Source of the DNA: Thermoplasmata archaeon
Lineage (GTDB): Archaea > Thermoplasmatota > Thermoplasmata > RBG-16-68-12
Length of the DNA: 64,000 nt
Direction of reading: 5' to 3'
NCBI GenBank assembly: GCA_036395115.1
Contig: DASWDU010000022.1
Span: 1 to 64,000 of the forward strand
The translations under genes and the position numbers were made by a program. The notes under the pieces were generated by a model. The model was not told the origin of the DNA. It ran no database searches and worked only from the letters and a program-made list of their open reading frames with translations. Of the stretch, positions 47,800 through 56,774 are shown one piece after another; positions within the stretch are counted from its first letter, which is position 1, and each line of letters starts with the position of its first letter.

Positions 47800-48258
47800 A
47801 TGACGACCGTCCTCTTGCAGACGACGATGGGCGACGTGAAGATCGAGCTCTTCGATGATCGCATGCCGATCACGACAGGGAATTTTCGCAAGCTCGTCGA
47901 GACGCACTTCTACGACGGCACGATTTTCCATCGCGTGATCAAGAGCTTCATGATCCAAGGCGGCGACCCCGAGGGCACCGGACATGGCGGACCCGGCTAT
48001 ACGATCAAAGACGAGCTCCCCTCAGACAACCGGAACGCGCGAGGGACGATCTCCATGGCGAACGCAGGACCGAACACGGGCGGGAGCCAGTTCTTCATCA
48101 ACGTCGTCGACAACGCGCGGCTGGACCGGAAGCATCCCGCGTTCGGCCGGGTCGTGGACGGGATGGAGGTCGTCGACGCGATGAGCCGAGCGCCGACGGA
48201 CGACCAGGACCGGCCCCGGACGAAGGTCACGATCCGGAAGGCGAGCGTTCTACCGTAG
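47800..48258 (+). CDS. cyclophilin-type peptidyl-prolyl cis-trans isomerase
   Basis: 152 residues from ATG 47800 (an ATG at 47788 precedes the predicted transcript). 'FYDGTIFHRVIKSFMIQGGD' has the catalytic arginine; 'GTISMANAGPNTGGSQFFIN', 'HPAFGRVVDGMEVVD' and 'DRPRTKVTIRKA' complete the fold. Single-domain, cytoplasmic, a folding catalyst. Family membership is certain. Confidence 0.95.
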   Translation: MTTVLLQTTMGDVKIELFDDRMPITTGNFRKLVETHFYDGTIFHRVIKSFMIQGGDPEGTGHGGPGYTIKDELPSDNRNARGTISMANAGPNTGGSQFFINVVDNARLDRKHPAFGRVVDGMEVVDAMSRAPTDDQDRPRTKVTIRKASVLP

Positions 48259-48423
48259 GTTGGGTCTCTTCGGACTCTTGCCGTCGAGAGACAAGGCGAC
48301 TCTTGGGCGGCGGAATGAGCTACGACTGAGCGTGAAACGCCAGCCATTACCCGAGAGCCGATCGCTTTCGGTCCGCCGAACCGCGTCCAACTGCGTGACA
48401 TACCTCCGAAAGTTCTATCATCT

Positions 48424-48498
48424 ATGACATGTGTTCACGCCCCCGGGGTAGAGGAGATTCTGCACCGGCTCGGTCTCGACGAAGTCGCCGCCAACTAG
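48424..48498 (+). other. possible 24-codon ORF before the transthyretin-like gene
   Basis: ATG to TAG, ending VEEILHRLGLDEVAAN. It lies 12 bases before the 48511 gene on the same strand. It could be a leader peptide or the surviving end of a lost gene; no promoter was identified. Confidence 0.25.
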
Positions 48499-48510
48499 TC
48501 CGGTCGCGCA

Positions 48511-49200
48511 ATGGGGGAGGAGACCTCGTCCGCGTTCACACTTCACGGCAAGATCATCACGGCTGGACGGGAGCCACTCAAAGGTGCGACCGTGGCGGCG
48601 TATGACAGCGACCCACTCATCAATCCGGACGATTTCCTCGGCGAGGCCACGAGCGACGAACGCGGAACCTTCCGAATCGACTTCGACAGTTCGAAGTTCG
48701 CGGGATTCCTCGCGGTCCTGGAGGGATCTCCGGACGTTTACCTCATCATGAGGGACGCGCACGGAAAGGAAACGCTCAGGACCTCCGTATGCAAGACCGG
48801 AAAGGAAATCGAGTATCACATCAAACTCGGCGATGAGAAACCGCATCCCGACGCCATCGACCCATACGCAGGCAATGCGCGTCGCCTGCTCGCGTACTTG
48901 CGGGAGGCGGGCGCGACGATGGGAATCGAGCATCGCTGGAATCTCGACGTCCTTCAGAACCCAAACTTCCCAACCGACATGCAGGACCGGTTGCGCCAGT
49001 CGACGGAGGCGTTCGACGACAACCTCGCGAACTTCAACCATCTCATGGCCCTGCTCGATGGCGTCGTCAATCGCGACATGGAGGAGCGCCGGCTGGGCGC
49101 AATCGGGTATGACGGCCCACAGGTCCCGCACATACCGCGTCGTGAAGCACACGCAGACGCGATTCAGTGGTCGCGTCGGGAGGGATTTCGATGGGCGTAA
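48511..49200 (+). CDS. transthyretin-like/carboxypeptidase-regulatory-like domain protein
   Basis: 229 residues. The N-terminal ~95 residues (FTLHGKIITAGREPLKGATV, then PDDFLGEATSDERGTFRIDF) form a transthyretin-like beta sandwich of the nematode TTL/CarboxypepD_reg type. The C-terminal half is helical (NARRLLAYLREAGATMGIEH, then LRQSTEAFDDNLANFNHLMA) and unassigned. No signal peptide. It overlaps the GMC oxidoreductase by ten bases, so it is probably a partner or chaperone of that enzyme. Confidence 0.7.
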   Translation: MGEETSSAFTLHGKIITAGREPLKGATVAAYDSDPLINPDDFLGEATSDERGTFRIDFDSSKFAGFLAVLEGSPDVYLIMRDAHGKETLRTSVCKTGKEIEYHIKLGDEKPHPDAIDPYAGNARRLLAYLREAGATMGIEHRWNLDVLQNPNFPTDMQDRLRQSTEAFDDNLANFNHLMALLDGVVNRDMEERRLGAIGYDGPQVPHIPRREAHADAIQWSRREGFRWA

Positions 49201-51773
49201 TTTTCGGCGTCGACGACGTGCCCCGGCGGAACGAGCGGTATGAGGTCGTCTCGGGAGACGTCGTCGACACCGCGGACGTCTGCATCATCGGCTCCGGCGC
49301 GGCGGGAGCTGTCCTCGCGAAAGAGCTCGTGGAAGGGGGCCGAAGTGTCGTGCTCCTCGAGCGCGGAGGGTACTACGAAGGACCGGACATGAACCAGAGG
49401 GATGTCGACATGATGCCCCTGCTCTGGAAGAACGGCGGCTTCAACTTCGACGACAACTTCCGAATCCCGATCGCCCAGGGGTCATGTCTCGGCGGCTCGA
49501 CCATCATCAACGACGCGGTTTGCTTCGACCCACCCCTGCGGGTCATCTCCGAGTGGCGGTCCCTCGGCGTCGACTTCACGGACCGGGAATGGAGCGACCA
49601 CACGGCACGGGTGAACCGCATCCTTCAGGTGACGGACGTGTCCGAGGAGGAGCTGAACCGCAACAATCGCATGGTCCGCCAAGGGGCGAAGGCGATCGGA
49701 TTGAATGATCATCGGAAGAACCGCCGGAATTGCGTGAACTGTATGCAGTGCGGATTCTGCCATCTCGGCTGTCACTACGAAACCAAGCGGAACGTCCTGG
49801 TCACGTACCTGCACGACGCCCTTCAACGGCCCGACGACCCAATCCGCGTCTACTGCAACTGCTACGCGAATCGGATTGTACACGAGGACGGCGTGGTCGA
49901 AGGCGTCGAAGGCGAGTTTCGGGACATCGACGGAAATCCACGGTATCGGATCCGGGTGAACGCGAAGCTCACGATTGTGAGCGCCGGGGCGATCGCCTCG
50001 AGCAAGCTGCTGTTACAGAACGGCATCGCGCAAGAAACGGCGGGCCGCGGTCTCTGTCTCCACCCAGCCCCGTTCCTCATTGGCGACTTCGACTATGAGA
50101 TCAAAGGGAATCAGGGCATTCCGATGGCCTACACGATTCACGACTTCGGGGTCACGCGGACTTCGGAGGCCGCCAGGGATTCGTACAACTTCCACGATGG
50201 GGAGTTTCTGATCGAAGGCATCTTTCTCCCGCTCGTTCAGCTCTCCATGGCAATCCCCGCCGGCGTGGGGGAACACCGCAAACTGCTCCAGCGGCTCAAC
50301 AACCTCGCCATGGCCGGGGTCCTCATCCGAGACGCGAACAACGGCCGCGTGTCCCTGACGTCCACGGATCGGGCGAGCGTGCAGTATCGCCTCAGCGACC
50401 GGGAGCGGGACGTCACTGCGTTGGGGATCTCGCTCATCGGCAAGATGTGGTTCGCCCTTGGCGCCAAGCGAGTCATCACCCCGCATCGAGACCTGACCGT
50501 CGTCGAGCGGGAGGCCGACCTGCCGAAGCTCACGGACTTGATCCGCGGCGCCTCCGACCACCTCCTCCTCGGTTCCGCTCATCCTCAATCCGGGAACCGA
50601 ATCGGAAGCGATCCACGCGATTCGGTCGTCGACTCCCGGTGCCGCGTCCACGGGTTTCAGAACCTCTTCGTGTGCGATGCGAGCGTCTTCCCGACCTCCG
50701 TTGGCGTGAACCCGCAAATCACGGTGATGGCCATCGCGTCGATGACAAGTGCACGGATCCTCCTGGATTGGAGCACGGACTATGCCAGGCTGACCGTCAG
50801 CGAGAGTCTCGGCCGCACGGGCTCGCTCACGCAGCCGATGTATTGCGACCGGGCCAACCTCTCGCAGCTGTTCGACACACTGGAGCCTAAACTGGGGACC
50901 GAGGTGCTTCCGAATAGCTCGAGCGAGATCGCAGACTCGACGAACTGGTCCTTCGACCCGCACACACTGATGATCGGGAACAATTCTCATTGGAAGGGAA
51001 TCTTCCCCCGCGACGGGGACGTCGCGAGCACCCTCACGCACTACTTCGGAGGCTTCTGGAAGCGATTCGGACGGGGGCCGACCGGGGTCGAGGGGACGAC
51101 GCATCCCTACCTGTTTCCCGTGTACGCTCGGAATCGGGCGATCGATTGGGAGACGCCGGAGTTCGGCAAAGCCATCCGGCTCGATTATCCGGATGCTCCC
51201 TACTCCTTGTTCCACGACGTGCTCAAGGTCGTGAACCAAGACATCCTCCTGGGAAAGGCCTTCCTGATCGAGCCGAAGCGAGGCCAGGAAGTCTTGACGT
51301 TCTGCATGGCCCGCCGGTATCCGCTTGAGTTCATGACGACGGAGGACCACGCCATGCTCTACGACCGGATGACCAAGCCGAACCTCGAGACGATGGTCGG
51401 AGTGTGGGACGGGCAGTTGGTATCCGACTCCGCCTGGACGGATCCGCTCTTCCGTTTCCGATATTACTTCGATGGCCCGACCCTCAAAAACGACTACGTG
51501 TTCAACCGGACCTTGGCCGGGACCGCGGTGGTGAACGAGGCGGAGGATCACCTCGAGATGCAAGACATCACCGGTGCATTCCACGACGAGATCCGAGAGG
51601 TGAATCGGGACCTCATGGTCGGCCGCTACGTATCCCCTAGGGACGGCCTCTTTCGCTGGCTCCCCGATGGTTTAGACTTCCTCCGAATCGACCGGTCCCA
51701 GTCGACCGTAACGATTCCGTACGTCCTCAAGAGAATCGGCAGCGCCTCCGCGTTCCGGGAGTATAGCGATTGA
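49191..51773 (+). CDS. GMC-type FAD oxidoreductase with Cys cluster and long C-terminal extension
   Basis: 860 residues from ATG 49191. Dinucleotide fold GSGAAG (34-39) with 'SVVLLERGG', GMC signature 'QGSCLGGSTIINDAV', and the substrate domain ending 'DASVFPTSVGVNPQITVMAI'. A cysteine cluster CVNCMQCGFCHLGC (181-194) resembles the Cys-rich loop of fatty-alcohol oxidase and gluconate-dehydrogenase-like GMC enzymes. About 335 residues follow the normal GMC end (from about 525) and match no domain I know. The substrate is probably an alcohol or lipid. Coupled to the transthyretin-like gene. Confidence 0.85.
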   Translation: MGVIFGVDDVPRRNERYEVVSGDVVDTADVCIIGSGAAGAVLAKELVEGGRSVVLLERGGYYEGPDMNQRDVDMMPLLWKNGGFNFDDNFRIPIAQGSCLGGSTIINDAVCFDPPLRVISEWRSLGVDFTDREWSDHTARVNRILQVTDVSEEELNRNNRMVRQGAKAIGLNDHRKNRRNCVNCMQCGFCHLGCHYETKRNVLVTYLHDALQRPDDPIRVYCNCYANRIVHEDGVVEGVEGEFRDIDGNPRYRIRVNAKLTIVSAGAIASSKLLLQNGIAQETAGRGLCLHPAPFLIGDFDYEIKGNQGIPMAYTIHDFGVTRTSEAARDSYNFHDGEFLIEGIFLPLVQLSMAIPAGVGEHRKLLQRLNNLAMAGVLIRDANNGRVSLTSTDRASVQYRLSDRERDVTALGISLIGKMWFALGAKRVITPHRDLTVVEREADLPKLTDLIRGASDHLLLGSAHPQSGNRIGSDPRDSVVDSRCRVHGFQNLFVCDASVFPTSVGVNPQITVMAIASMTSARILLDWSTDYARLTVSESLGRTGSLTQPMYCDRANLSQLFDTLEPKLGTEVLPNSSSEIADSTNWSFDPHTLMIGNNSHWKGIFPRDGDVASTLTHYFGGFWKRFGRGPTGVEGTTHPYLFPVYARNRAIDWETPEFGKAIRLDYPDAPYSLFHDVLKVVNQDILLGKAFLIEPKRGQEVLTFCMARRYPLEFMTTEDHAMLYDRMTKPNLETMVGVWDGQLVSDSAWTDPLFRFRYYFDGPTLKNDYVFNRTLAGTAVVNEAEDHLEMQDITGAFHDEIREVNRDLMVGRYVSPRDGLFRWLPDGLDFLRIDRSQSTVTIPYVLKRIGSASAFREYSD

Positions 51774-51792
51774 TGCGCAGCGAGCGAGAAAA

Positions 51793-53055
51793 GTGACGAC
51801 CGACCCCGTCGTGTACACGATCGCAGACACCCATCTCGGGCTGCGGGAGCGCGGCTGGGAGCGGAGCAGCGATGCGCCGGCCGTCGTCGCGGGTTTCCTG
51901 CGGTGGCTTTCCCGGCTACCTCCCGCGGGGGAGGCCATCCCCGTCTTGGAGCCCGTGGGAATCGGGACTCGAACGCTCAAGCCCCTCACCCATCTGATCC
52001 TCTTGGGTGACATCCTCGAGCTCTGGGACGCGGAGAACCAGACCGTCCTCCTGTCGGCCGCTTCCGTCGTGCCGTTCCTCGCCTCGATCCAAGGCCAAAT
52101 CGTTTACGTGCTCGGAAACCACGACAACATCCTCGAAGAATCCGCCGGAACCTACCCGATCTCGGCGCTCTCGATGAGCGTCGTACCCAACGTCTTCCCG
52201 TTGCCCGGCAAAGATGGGATAGTAGAGCCCCTCCAGATCGGTGACCAGTCCTATGTCTTCGTTCACGGCCATCAACTGGACCGACATTTCATGCACGCGG
52301 GACGCACGTGGAGATTGCTCGGACATCTACGGCACATCGGCGCCGCCCTGGGGAGTTACGCTTGGGTTTTCTTCGGCCTCATGCTCCTTGCGGTCCTCTC
52401 GGTCTTAATCGTGGCGCCGGTCGCGGCTGCCTGGCTTCTGCTCGTGGCGCTCATTCTCTTGTTCACCCCTCGGGCCTATATGACGGTCGGCCGACGCCTT
52501 TGGCGTCGTCTCTTCGGCACGCGGTATCGGCGATCGGCCGCACGAGACGGATTCCATCGGTGGTGGAATCGTTTTCGGGAGGAGGTACGGCTGACCGCGT
52601 CCCTGGCCGTCGTCTTCGGGCACACCCACGTCTTGGACTGGTTCGAGGTCGACCCTCCACCAAAAGCGCCCGCCGTGCGACCGCAACGCGACCTAGCTGC
52701 TGACGCTCCTGAGCGGCGCCGGGAGCAGGCTCACGCGGCCTACAACATCTCGTCCTGGATCTCGGCTGGAGGTGGCTACGAAACGGTCACGTCGGCGACG
52801 CTTCTATACGCGGACGCAGAAGGCCCTCTATTCCTCGGCTGGGACTGGAACGCAAAGAAGCCATTTCATATCCCGTTCGAATTCGTCAGCCTTCGACCGA
52901 CGCGCCGGCTCTCCTCGTCAGAAGCGGAAATCGCGCAACGTCTGGGTTGGCCGGAAAAGCTAATCGAAAAGTGGAGTCGGACGGACGAGAAAGCGCGGAC
53001 CATATGGTCCGCTCGATCGGAATCCCGAAGGCTCATGCATGTCCAGAAAACCTGA
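51793..53055 (+). CDS. calcineurin-like metallophosphoesterase with inserted membrane hairpin
   Basis: 420 residues from GTG. All metal-binding motifs are present: D12-x-H14 (ADTHLG), G-D73 (LLGDILELW), G-N109-H110-D111, 'VHGHQLD' and 'VFGHTH'. Between the last two motifs lies a strongly hydrophobic hairpin (VFFGLMLLAVLSVLIVAPVA, then AAWLLLVALILLF, about 190-225) that should anchor the enzyme in the membrane. The core resembles UDP-diacylglucosamine hydrolase-type (LpxH-like) enzymes, so an archaeal lipid pyrophosphate may be the substrate. It follows the GMC gene closely and may share its transcript. Confidence 0.87.
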   Translation: MTTDPVVYTIADTHLGLRERGWERSSDAPAVVAGFLRWLSRLPPAGEAIPVLEPVGIGTRTLKPLTHLILLGDILELWDAENQTVLLSAASVVPFLASIQGQIVYVLGNHDNILEESAGTYPISALSMSVVPNVFPLPGKDGIVEPLQIGDQSYVFVHGHQLDRHFMHAGRTWRLLGHLRHIGAALGSYAWVFFGLMLLAVLSVLIVAPVAAAWLLLVALILLFTPRAYMTVGRRLWRRLFGTRYRRSAARDGFHRWWNRFREEVRLTASLAVVFGHTHVLDWFEVDPPPKAPAVRPQRDLAADAPERRREQAHAAYNISSWISAGGGYETVTSATLLYADAEGPLFLGWDWNAKKPFHIPFEFVSLRPTRRLSSSEAEIAQRLGWPEKLIEKWSRTDEKARTIWSARSESRRLMHVQKT

Positions 53056-53411
53056 ATGAGCCCCCCAAGAGAACCGCCGCGGAACGCTCGACACCGCGCA
53101 CCGGTTTCCATTCGGCAGTCCAACCGGGTTTCTGACCGCGTGCGGCCCGCCGTGTTTTCCACGGGCGGCATTCCTGCTATTTCTCATGATGGCCACCCCG
53201 ACCATGACCGTCACGGACACGTCGGGCAAACAGGACGACGTCACCATCGTCGTCCAATGTTTCCCAAGCCCGGGCAGGGGATGGCCTCCCTCCCCACGCA
53301 CGCGGGGCTGTTCGTACTCGGACCCATGATCGGTCTGCCGGCTCCGAGCTGCGTCTTCCACGCCGCACGGCGGAGCGAATCGACGCATCCCCGCGGGGAA
53401 TTTGGGCCCCA
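53056..53411. other. convergent intergenic region without a gene
   Basis: 356 bp between two converging genes. Frames here are short or Pro/Arg-rich extensions. No T-tract terminator or repeat recognised. Confidence 0.4.
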
Positions 53412-54665
53412 TCACGCGGAAACGCTCTTGACGAGCCGCCCGGACTTCCACACCCGAACGATCGCCTCGGGCGACGTCAGGATCGACAGATCCGCGAGCG
53501 GATCCTTCCGAACCGCCAGGATGTCCGCATCGTACCCTGACCGGAGCTGACCCGACTTCGGCGCCTGCGGCCCCAACGTCAGCGGCCCGTTCGCGGTCGC
53601 GGCCTCGATCGCCTGCAGGGGTTTCATCCCGGCCTCGATGAGGTGGAGGAACTCCCGCGCGTTCTGGCCCCACGGGGCGATCGTGTCTTCGCCGGTACTC
53701 CAGATGTCGGTCCCGAGGGCGATCCGCACGCCTTTCCGGACGGCGAGCTGCAGCGAGCGCTTGTGCTGGTCCCCGAAGGCGACGACCTTGCGGTACGCGT
53801 AGTCCGGCACGCCGAATTTCGGACCCTCCTTGAGCAGGCGCTCGATGATGTACCGCGTCGGGACGAGGATGGCGTTCTTCTCGCGCAAGAGGTCCGCGGC
53901 CTCGTCGTCGAGGAACGAGCCGTGCTCGATCGTCGCGCACCCGGCCTTCAACGCGGCCATGATGCCCGGCTTGCCGTGGCAGTGCGCCGCGACGGCGCGT
54001 TCCGCTCGCGCTGCCTCCCCGACGATCGCCCTCAACTCGTCGTCGGAGAACTGCTGGTGCTCCGGGTGGTCCACCTCGCTCATCACCCCGCCGGACGCGC
54101 ACAGCTTGATCACCCTCGCGCCGAGACGGAGCTGGTTGCGCACGCCCCGCAAGCACTCGTCGACGCCGTCGCAGATCTGGAAGTAGTGCCCCGATTCGCC
54201 GAGCGCATGGATGTACGACGTCGGGAACATGTGCAGGTCGCCGTGGCCCGCGGTGGGGCTGAGCATCGCCCCGCCGCCGTAGATGTGCGGACCGGGGAGC
54301 GTTCCCTCGTCGACCACCCGCGCAAGGTGCACGCCGAGGCCGACGAGATCGCGCACGCTGGTGAAGCCGGCCATCAGCCCGGTCTCCGCGTTGTTCATGG
54401 CCCGCGCCGCCATGACCGGCAGCGACGTCTTGGCGGTCTCCTCGACGTTCGCGGACCGGATGCCCATCAGGTGGCCGTGGCAATCCCACATCCCCGGCAT
54501 GACAGTGGGCACGCGATGCACGGGGACATCCTGTGGCGTCTTCGGCGCACCCTCAATCGGCCCGGCGTATGCGATTGTCGGGCCATCGATCACGACGCAC
54601 CCGTTCCGGATCGGCTCGCCGCGTCCCGGGATCACGAGGTCGGCTTCGATGCGTTCCATGCCCAA
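53412..54665 (-). CDS. amidohydrolase, Xaa-Pro/Xaa-Arg dipeptidase-like
   Basis: 417 residues. 'PGMWDCHGHL' (HxH), 'VIKLCASGGVMSEVDHPEHQ' with the metal-bridging lysine, 'AAHCHGKPGI', 'CATIEHGSF' and 'ALGTDIWS' (final Asp) give a complete binuclear site. The 'GGVMS' plus 'E(H)QQFSD' segment is typical of the imidazolonepropionase-related peptidase group (Xaa-Pro or Xaa-Arg dipeptidases). The start may be ATG 54665 or 54659. Substrate assignment is family-level only. Confidence 0.9.
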   Translation of the reverse strand: MGMERIEADLVIPGRGEPIRNGCVVIDGPTIAYAGPIEGAPKTPQDVPVHRVPTVMPGMWDCHGHLMGIRSANVEETAKTSLPVMAARAMNNAETGLMAGFTSVRDLVGLGVHLARVVDEGTLPGPHIYGGGAMLSPTAGHGDLHMFPTSYIHALGESGHYFQICDGVDECLRGVRNQLRLGARVIKLCASGGVMSEVDHPEHQQFSDDELRAIVGEAARAERAVAAHCHGKPGIMAALKAGCATIEHGSFLDDEAADLLREKNAILVPTRYIIERLLKEGPKFGVPDYAYRKVVAFGDQHKRSLQLAVRKGVRIALGTDIWSTGEDTIAPWGQNAREFLHLIEAGMKPLQAIEAATANGPLTLGPQAPKSGQLRSGYDADILAVRKDPLADLSILTSPEAIVRVWKSGRLVKSVSA

Positions 54666-54827
54666 CGGGAACGCCTCCGTATGAATGAGGATTCTGGGAG
54701 CGTTGCACAGCGCGGGTGGCCTTGTTCGCGCTCCGCAATCGAGAGCCGCAACCGCGCCCCGAGGACGATTTGGGCATACGACTATCTACCCGGCACGGGC
54801 CATCCCGCGCCTCACGGGGCGGGGATC

Positions 54828-55907
54828 ATGGTGAGGACTTCTGGATTCAATGGCGTGAAGAAAATCGGCATACTTGCGTTCGCATTGGCGGCGGTCGCGG
54901 TCCTCACGGCACCGTCCGCCGCCGCGGTCAGTCCGAACCGATACACCGTCACGCCCCTCGTCTCAAACAACGGCGTGCCGGGCACGGTGGTGGACGCGAA
55001 CCTCGTGAACGCATGGGGTCTCGTCGCCGGCCCAGCGACGCCTTGGTGGGTCGCGGACAACGGCGCGGACCTATCGACGCTCTACAACGCGACCGGGGCG
55101 AAGCGCGCCCTCGAAGTCGGCGTTGCGGGTGCTCCGACCGGTCTCGTCTTCAACTGCGATTCGACGAGCTTCCGTGTGGGCAGCAGCAACGCCGGGGCGT
55201 TGTTCATCTTCGCGACCGAAGGCGGCACGATTGCCGGCTGGCATCCGTCCCTCGGGACCGTGGCGCAGGTGAAGGTGGACTCCTCCGGCGCGGGCGCGGT
55301 CTACAAGGGGCTCGCGATCGCCTCGACCGCGACCGGGCTGCAGCTCTATGCGACCGATTTCGCCAACGCGCGCGTCGATGTGATCAACACGACCTGGGCC
55401 GTGCAGACGACGGGCGGATTCGTCGATCCGAGTCTCCCCGCCGGATACGCCCCGTTCGGGATCCAGACGATCGGCACGCGAATCTTCGTCACATACGCGA
55501 GGCAAACCCCGGGCTCGAATGACGAGACGGCTGGTCCGAGCCTCGGCTTCGTCGACGCCTACGACACCACCGGGAACCTGCTCGTCCGCGTCGCGCAGCG
55601 CGGCCAGCTGAACGCGCCGTGGGGCATTGCGATGGCCCCGGCGAGCTTCGGCTTCTTCGGCGGCGACCTGCTCATCGGAAACTTCGGGGACGGCCACATC
55701 AACGCGTACCAAGAACAGGCGGACGGGACCTTCGAGCTGGCCGGTACGCTCCGCACGTCCGACGGACACAGGCTTGCAATCGACGGACTCTGGGCCTTGC
55801 AGTTCGGACACGGCGCGACGGCCAACGGCCCGACGGACACGCTGTTCTTCACCGCGGGCCCGAACGACGAGGAGGACGGACTCTTCGGCTCGATCCGAGC
55901 CGCGTAG
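54828..55907 (+). CDS. secreted TIGR03118-family beta-propeller-like protein
   Basis: 359 residues from ATG 54828; the open frame upstream of it is antisense to the amidohydrolase. A signal peptide (VKKIGILAFALAAVAVLTAP) ends at SAAA. The mature part has the TIGR03118 features 'DANLVNAWGLVAGPATPWWV', then 'ADNGADLSTLYNATG', 'PWGIAMAPASFGFFGGDLLI', then 'GNFGDGHINAY', and 'LWALQFGHG'. Exported, function unknown; the repeats suggest a beta-propeller. Confidence 0.87.
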   Translation: MVRTSGFNGVKKIGILAFALAAVAVLTAPSAAAVSPNRYTVTPLVSNNGVPGTVVDANLVNAWGLVAGPATPWWVADNGADLSTLYNATGAKRALEVGVAGAPTGLVFNCDSTSFRVGSSNAGALFIFATEGGTIAGWHPSLGTVAQVKVDSSGAGAVYKGLAIASTATGLQLYATDFANARVDVINTTWAVQTTGGFVDPSLPAGYAPFGIQTIGTRIFVTYARQTPGSNDETAGPSLGFVDAYDTTGNLLVRVAQRGQLNAPWGIAMAPASFGFFGGDLLIGNFGDGHINAYQEQADGTFELAGTLRTSDGHRLAIDGLWALQFGHGATANGPTDTLFFTAGPNDEEDGLFGSIRAA

Positions 55908-56088
55908 ACCAATCGTGGAACCGAGTTCCCGTGCCGGGGTCGGCGAGGCTCGCATTCCGGCAACGAGGCTCGGAGCGCGTTTGGCTTTTCCGTCCATCGG
56001 CGGCGCCTTCGGGCCCGTCTGCCGCATTGATACCGCCCGGCTTGGCCCCCCGGTGCTGGGACTCAGCCATGAGAATGAGCGAGGAACC

Positions 56089-56095
56089 GTTAAGT
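56089..56095 (+). promoter_or_regulatory. TATA-like element of the GTPase gene
   Basis: GTTAAGT predicts a start near 56118, about 19 bases before the ATG at 56137. Confidence 0.45.
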
Positions 56096-56136
56096 CATCG
56101 AGAGACGACGGGCGGGCGTCGCAGAGCGGAGAGCCG

Positions 56137-56688
56137 ATGGCGGATGTCGTGCAGCTCAAGTCGAAGATCTGCCTCGTCGGCGAGGCGGCGGTCGGGAAGA
56201 CGTCTCTGATCCGCCGGTTCGTCTTGGACCAGTTCGACGACTCGTACATCCGGACGCTCGGGGCGAAGGTCTCTAAGAAGTCGATGCGCCTCGAGCTTCC
56301 GGAGAAGAAAGCCGAGGTCGACATCACGATCGCGATCTGGGACGTCATCGGTCACTCCGGCTTCCGGCAGCTCCTCGGGGACGCGTTCTTCGACGGGGCG
56401 CAAGGGATCCTCGCCGTCGCGGACCTGACGCGGCGCGAGACCCTCACGGTCCTGCCGAACTGGGTCGAGGCGGTCGAGGAAGTCTCGGGCACGGTCCCGA
56501 TCGTCCTCGCAGCGAACAAGGCCGACCTCAAGTCGGAGGCACAGTATGGCGAGACCGAGGTCGCCCCGGTGGCCGCGATCTTGGGGTGCGGTTTCCTCCC
56601 GACGTCGGCGAAGACGGGCCTGAACGTCGAAGACGCGTTCCTCCACCTCGGGAAGCTCATCGCGAAGGCGCAACTCCGCGACGCGTGA
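56137..56688 (+). CDS. Rab/Ras-like small GTPase
   Basis: 183 residues. P-loop GEAAVGKTS (15-23), switch I threonine T40 in 'YIRTLGAKV', G3 motif D69-V-I-G-H73, G4 NKAD (127-130) and G5 SAK (157-159), the complete Ras-superfamily set. The position equivalent to catalytic Gln61 is histidine (DVIGH), suggesting slow intrinsic hydrolysis or another mechanism. No C-terminal prenylation motif. Archaeal Rab-like GTPases of this type occur in Thermoplasmatota and other phyla; cellular role unknown. Confidence 0.9.
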   Translation: MADVVQLKSKICLVGEAAVGKTSLIRRFVLDQFDDSYIRTLGAKVSKKSMRLELPEKKAEVDITIAIWDVIGHSGFRQLLGDAFFDGAQGILAVADLTRRETLTVLPNWVEAVEEVSGTVPIVLAANKADLKSEAQYGETEVAPVAAILGCGFLPTSAKTGLNVEDAFLHLGKLIAKAQLRDA

Positions 56689-56732
56689 GCCGCGGTGATT
56701 TGATAATCATCCCAGCGAGGTCGAAGACAAAG

Positions 56733-56740
56733 CGTTAAGG
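56733..56740 (+). promoter_or_regulatory. TATA-like element of the peroxidase gene
   Basis: CGTTAAGG predicts a start near 56763, 12 bases before the ATG at 56775. Confidence 0.45.
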
Positions 56741-56774
56741 TGGGTCCCAGCGTCCGGCGCTCGGTGTCAATCCC

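Noticed and set aside
50013-51584. 523-codon minus-strand frame opposite the GMC gene
   Set aside because: Arg/Glu/Val-biased shadow without motifs or promoter.
53643-54827. long N-terminal extension of the TIGR03118 gene
   Set aside because: It is antisense to the amidohydrolase; the signal peptide begins at 54828.
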